Origin: Anaerolineaceae bacterium UBA4781
Lineage (GTDB): Bacteria > Chloroflexota > Anaerolineae > Anaerolineales > Anaerolineaceae
DNA length: 31,369 bases
Assembly: GCA_002403105.1 (NCBI GenBank)
Contig: DHHD01000087.1
Coordinates: 1 to 31,369, forward strand
Direction of reading: 5' to 3'
This document shows positions 30,200 through 31,369 of the stretch, piece after piece. Position numbers and translations under genes: made by a program. Positions within the stretch are counted from its first letter, which is position 1, and each line of letters starts with the position of its first letter. The notes below the pieces were generated by a model. The model worked only from the letters and a program-made list of their open reading frames with translations. It did no database searches and was not told the DNA's origin.

Positions 30200-30628
30200 T
30201 TACTGGGATTTTTGTTCGTTCAAGAAATTTAGCAGAAGCAATATAGTATATTGGGTAAGAATTGAGCAGGTCTCCTGCCCGGGTTTGCCAACCCAATGTG
30301 TTCTTAAATCTTCACAAATTACATAATCAAAATTATTTCGGAATTCCGTAAAGAATTCAGCAGCAATATTCTTACAGACCATGCCATCCTCGGCATTATC
30401 CAACCTGCCATACATGCCGCCGATCACCATGATCCCACCGACCAAAGCTCCACATAACCCGGCATGAGTACTTCCAATACCATCCGCAAAAGGCGTAGCT
30501 AATTTCAGCATGGAATTCGTAATTTTCTGCGGAAATACCTGCCCCCCTGCCCATAGAACTGCTTCGGAACAGCTATAACCGTTGTTCATTCTTGCAGCAG
30601 CTTGTTCGGCGACTAGATTTGGATTCAT
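30200..30628 (-). CDS. C_GCAxxG_C_C family putative redox protein
   Basis: This 142-aa protein fits the family defined by spaced cysteines and a glycine-rich helix pair. It has NNGYSCSEAVLWAGGQ, then FADGIGSTHAGLCGALVGGIMVIG, CKNIAAEFFTEF, CEDLRT and a late Cys in ETCSILTQYT. The function is unknown. Members are common in anaerobes, may bind a metal or Fe-S centre, and often lie beside ferredoxin-type genes, as here. I chose the ATG at 30628. The open frame starts at a TTG at 30652, and a GGGAGG lies about 15 nt upstream of the ATG, unusually far, so the start is uncertain. It follows the polyferredoxin-like gene by about 40 bp in the same direction. Confidence 0.8.
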   Translation of the reverse strand: MNPNLVAEQAAARMNNGYSCSEAVLWAGGQVFPQKITNSMLKLATPFADGIGSTHAGLCGALVGGIMVIGGMYGRLDNAEDGMVCKNIAAEFFTEFRNNFDYVICEDLRTHWVGKPGQETCSILTQYTILLLLNFLNEQKSQ

Positions 30629-30669
30629 TATAAAGTCTATCGATCCTCCCAAATCAGCATCCGGGTAAA

Positions 30670-31368
30670 TTAATCCTTTTCGGAGTCAGTGCTTTGATTT
30701 CCACCCTTTAAAGCCAAGATTAAATCGCGCCGTTTCAATGCACGCTTGCGATCGATCTCGACCATCTCTGCTTTCTCATCTGCCATTTTCAATAAAGCCT
30801 GCACCCATGCACCGCTTTTCACTGGTTGGTGACGCACGCGCCAGCGCTCAACCCATACTGGCAACTGGTCAGAGTTGGTCACCCGGCGATGTTTCACCAC
30901 CTTGGTAACGCCCTGTGACTCTATCGTGACTTCATATTCTTCATACTGTGCTTCCACCGGGCATATTTGCACACAGGCACCACATTTGATGCAGTAGTAA
31001 TCTGCCAGTATAAGTTCACCGGCTTCATTAACATGCAGCGCCCGGGTGGGACAAATATCGGCACAAGCCAGGCAGCCCTCAACACAAAATTCATTTTTTA
31101 AAGTAACACTGCCCTGCCAGGGTTGAACCACATGAAAAGCGCCATCGCTGGCAATTTCACACTGCCGGCAGCGGATGCAGTGTGCATCATCTACTTCGAG
31201 TGTCTTCTTTTCATTATTTTCGCTGATCACATCTGTTGGGCAATTCTCGATGACAAAGTCTTTCTTTGCCCAATTAAATATCACCGGATCGAATGTGGTG
31301 CTTTGTTCGAAAACCGGAAAGGCTTCATATTTAATAACCGGGTTTTCAGGTTGTCCGTTGATCAACAT
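30670..31368 (-). CDS. 4Fe-4S dicluster/polyferredoxin-like protein, probably 5'-truncated
   Basis: This iron-sulfur electron carrier has 232 visible residues and runs to the window edge. The ATG at the boundary may be internal. There are two complete bacterial ferredoxin motifs, FCVEGCLACADICPTRAL and YYCIKCGACVQICPVEA. A third cysteine group, HCIRCRQCEIASDG, has C-X2-C-X2-C but lacks the usual fourth Cys-Pro. That Cys-Pro instead appears earlier, in VIENCPTDVIS, as cluster pairing across a fold would give. The C-terminal 70 residues or so are basic and helical (RKRALKRRDLILAL) without cysteines. Its partner oxidoreductase is presumably encoded upstream, outside the window. Confidence 0.8.
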   Translation of the reverse strand: MLINGQPENPVIKYEAFPVFEQSTTFDPVIFNWAKKDFVIENCPTDVISENNEKKTLEVDDAHCIRCRQCEIASDGAFHVVQPWQGSVTLKNEFCVEGCLACADICPTRALHVNEAGELILADYYCIKCGACVQICPVEAQYEEYEVTIESQGVTKVVKHRRVTNSDQLPVWVERWRVRHQPVKSGAWVQALLKMADEKAEMVEIDRKRALKRRDLILALKGGNQSTDSEKD

Positions 31369-31369
31369 T

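Noticed and set aside
1..31369. CRISPR arrays, tRNA or rRNA genes, transposases or phage genes
   Set aside because: No regularly spaced repeats, cloverleaf-like conserved segments, rRNA-like stretches or transposase/integrase proteins were seen by inspection.

Overview
This is about 31 kb of a bacterial chromosome with moderate to low G+C. It holds 31 recognisable protein genes, one probable leader peptide, no rRNA or tRNA genes that I could see, no CRISPR array and no insertion sequence. The gene content suggests an anaerobic, probably Gram-positive-like or monoderm bacterium. The clues are a membrane sortase, Tat export, a phospholipid-type acyltransferase beside a CDP-alcohol phosphatidyltransferase, a corrinoid-protein activator and oxygen-sensitive Fe-S proteins. 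Anaerolineae (Chloroflexota) is my best guess, but it is an inference from style and content, not a proven placement.

Layout. Positions 1-3771: a TCA-cycle pair, isocitrate dehydrogenase (5' end outside the window) and aconitase. Positions 3778-6125 (minus): tatA, a tatB-like gene, tatC and an aldo/keto reductase. Positions 6260-8790 (plus): a sortase fused to an SH3b domain, then a radical SAM protein with a helix-hairpin-helix. Positions 8880-11628: two overlapping Gfo/Idh/MocA oxidoreductases, converging on a HAD phosphatase. Positions 11820-18067 (plus): a CutC-like barrel, a PatA/LpxL-type acyltransferase, a CDP-alcohol phosphatidyltransferase, class II aldolase, a NagD-like phosphatase and a RACo-like corrinoid activator.

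Positions 18079-21930 (minus) form a magnesium island. It contains a CorA channel, a soluble PRC-MgtE_N-CBS protein, and an NRAMP-family transporter that lacks the usual transition-metal ligands. Upstream of corA lies what looks like a complete attenuation leader: a sigma70 promoter, a 32-codon ORF with an early acidic/proline run (DLDPDP), and an intrinsic terminator just before the corA ribosome binding site. This closely parallels the enterobacterial mgtL leader, where Asp/Glu-Pro codons destabilise ribosomes at low Mg2+. It is the most striking observation in the window.

Positions 22830-30085 are a divergent sugar-catabolism island. On the minus strand are an ascorbate-type PTS (IIB, IIC, IIA) and a SorC-family regulator. 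On the plus strand are a creatininase-family hydrolase, a phosphotriesterase-family (lactonase-like) enzyme, a BtpA/SgcQ-family barrel and a clear UlaE-type 3-epimerase. Related palindromes built on TTTCAT/ATGAAA lie in both upstream regions and are candidate operators. Both arms carry strong intra-operon hairpins. The set resembles a hybrid of the E. coli ula and sgc systems with a different lactone-opening enzyme; the substrate is unknown. The window ends with a C_GCAxxG_C_C-family protein and a truncated polyferredoxin-like gene on the minus strand.
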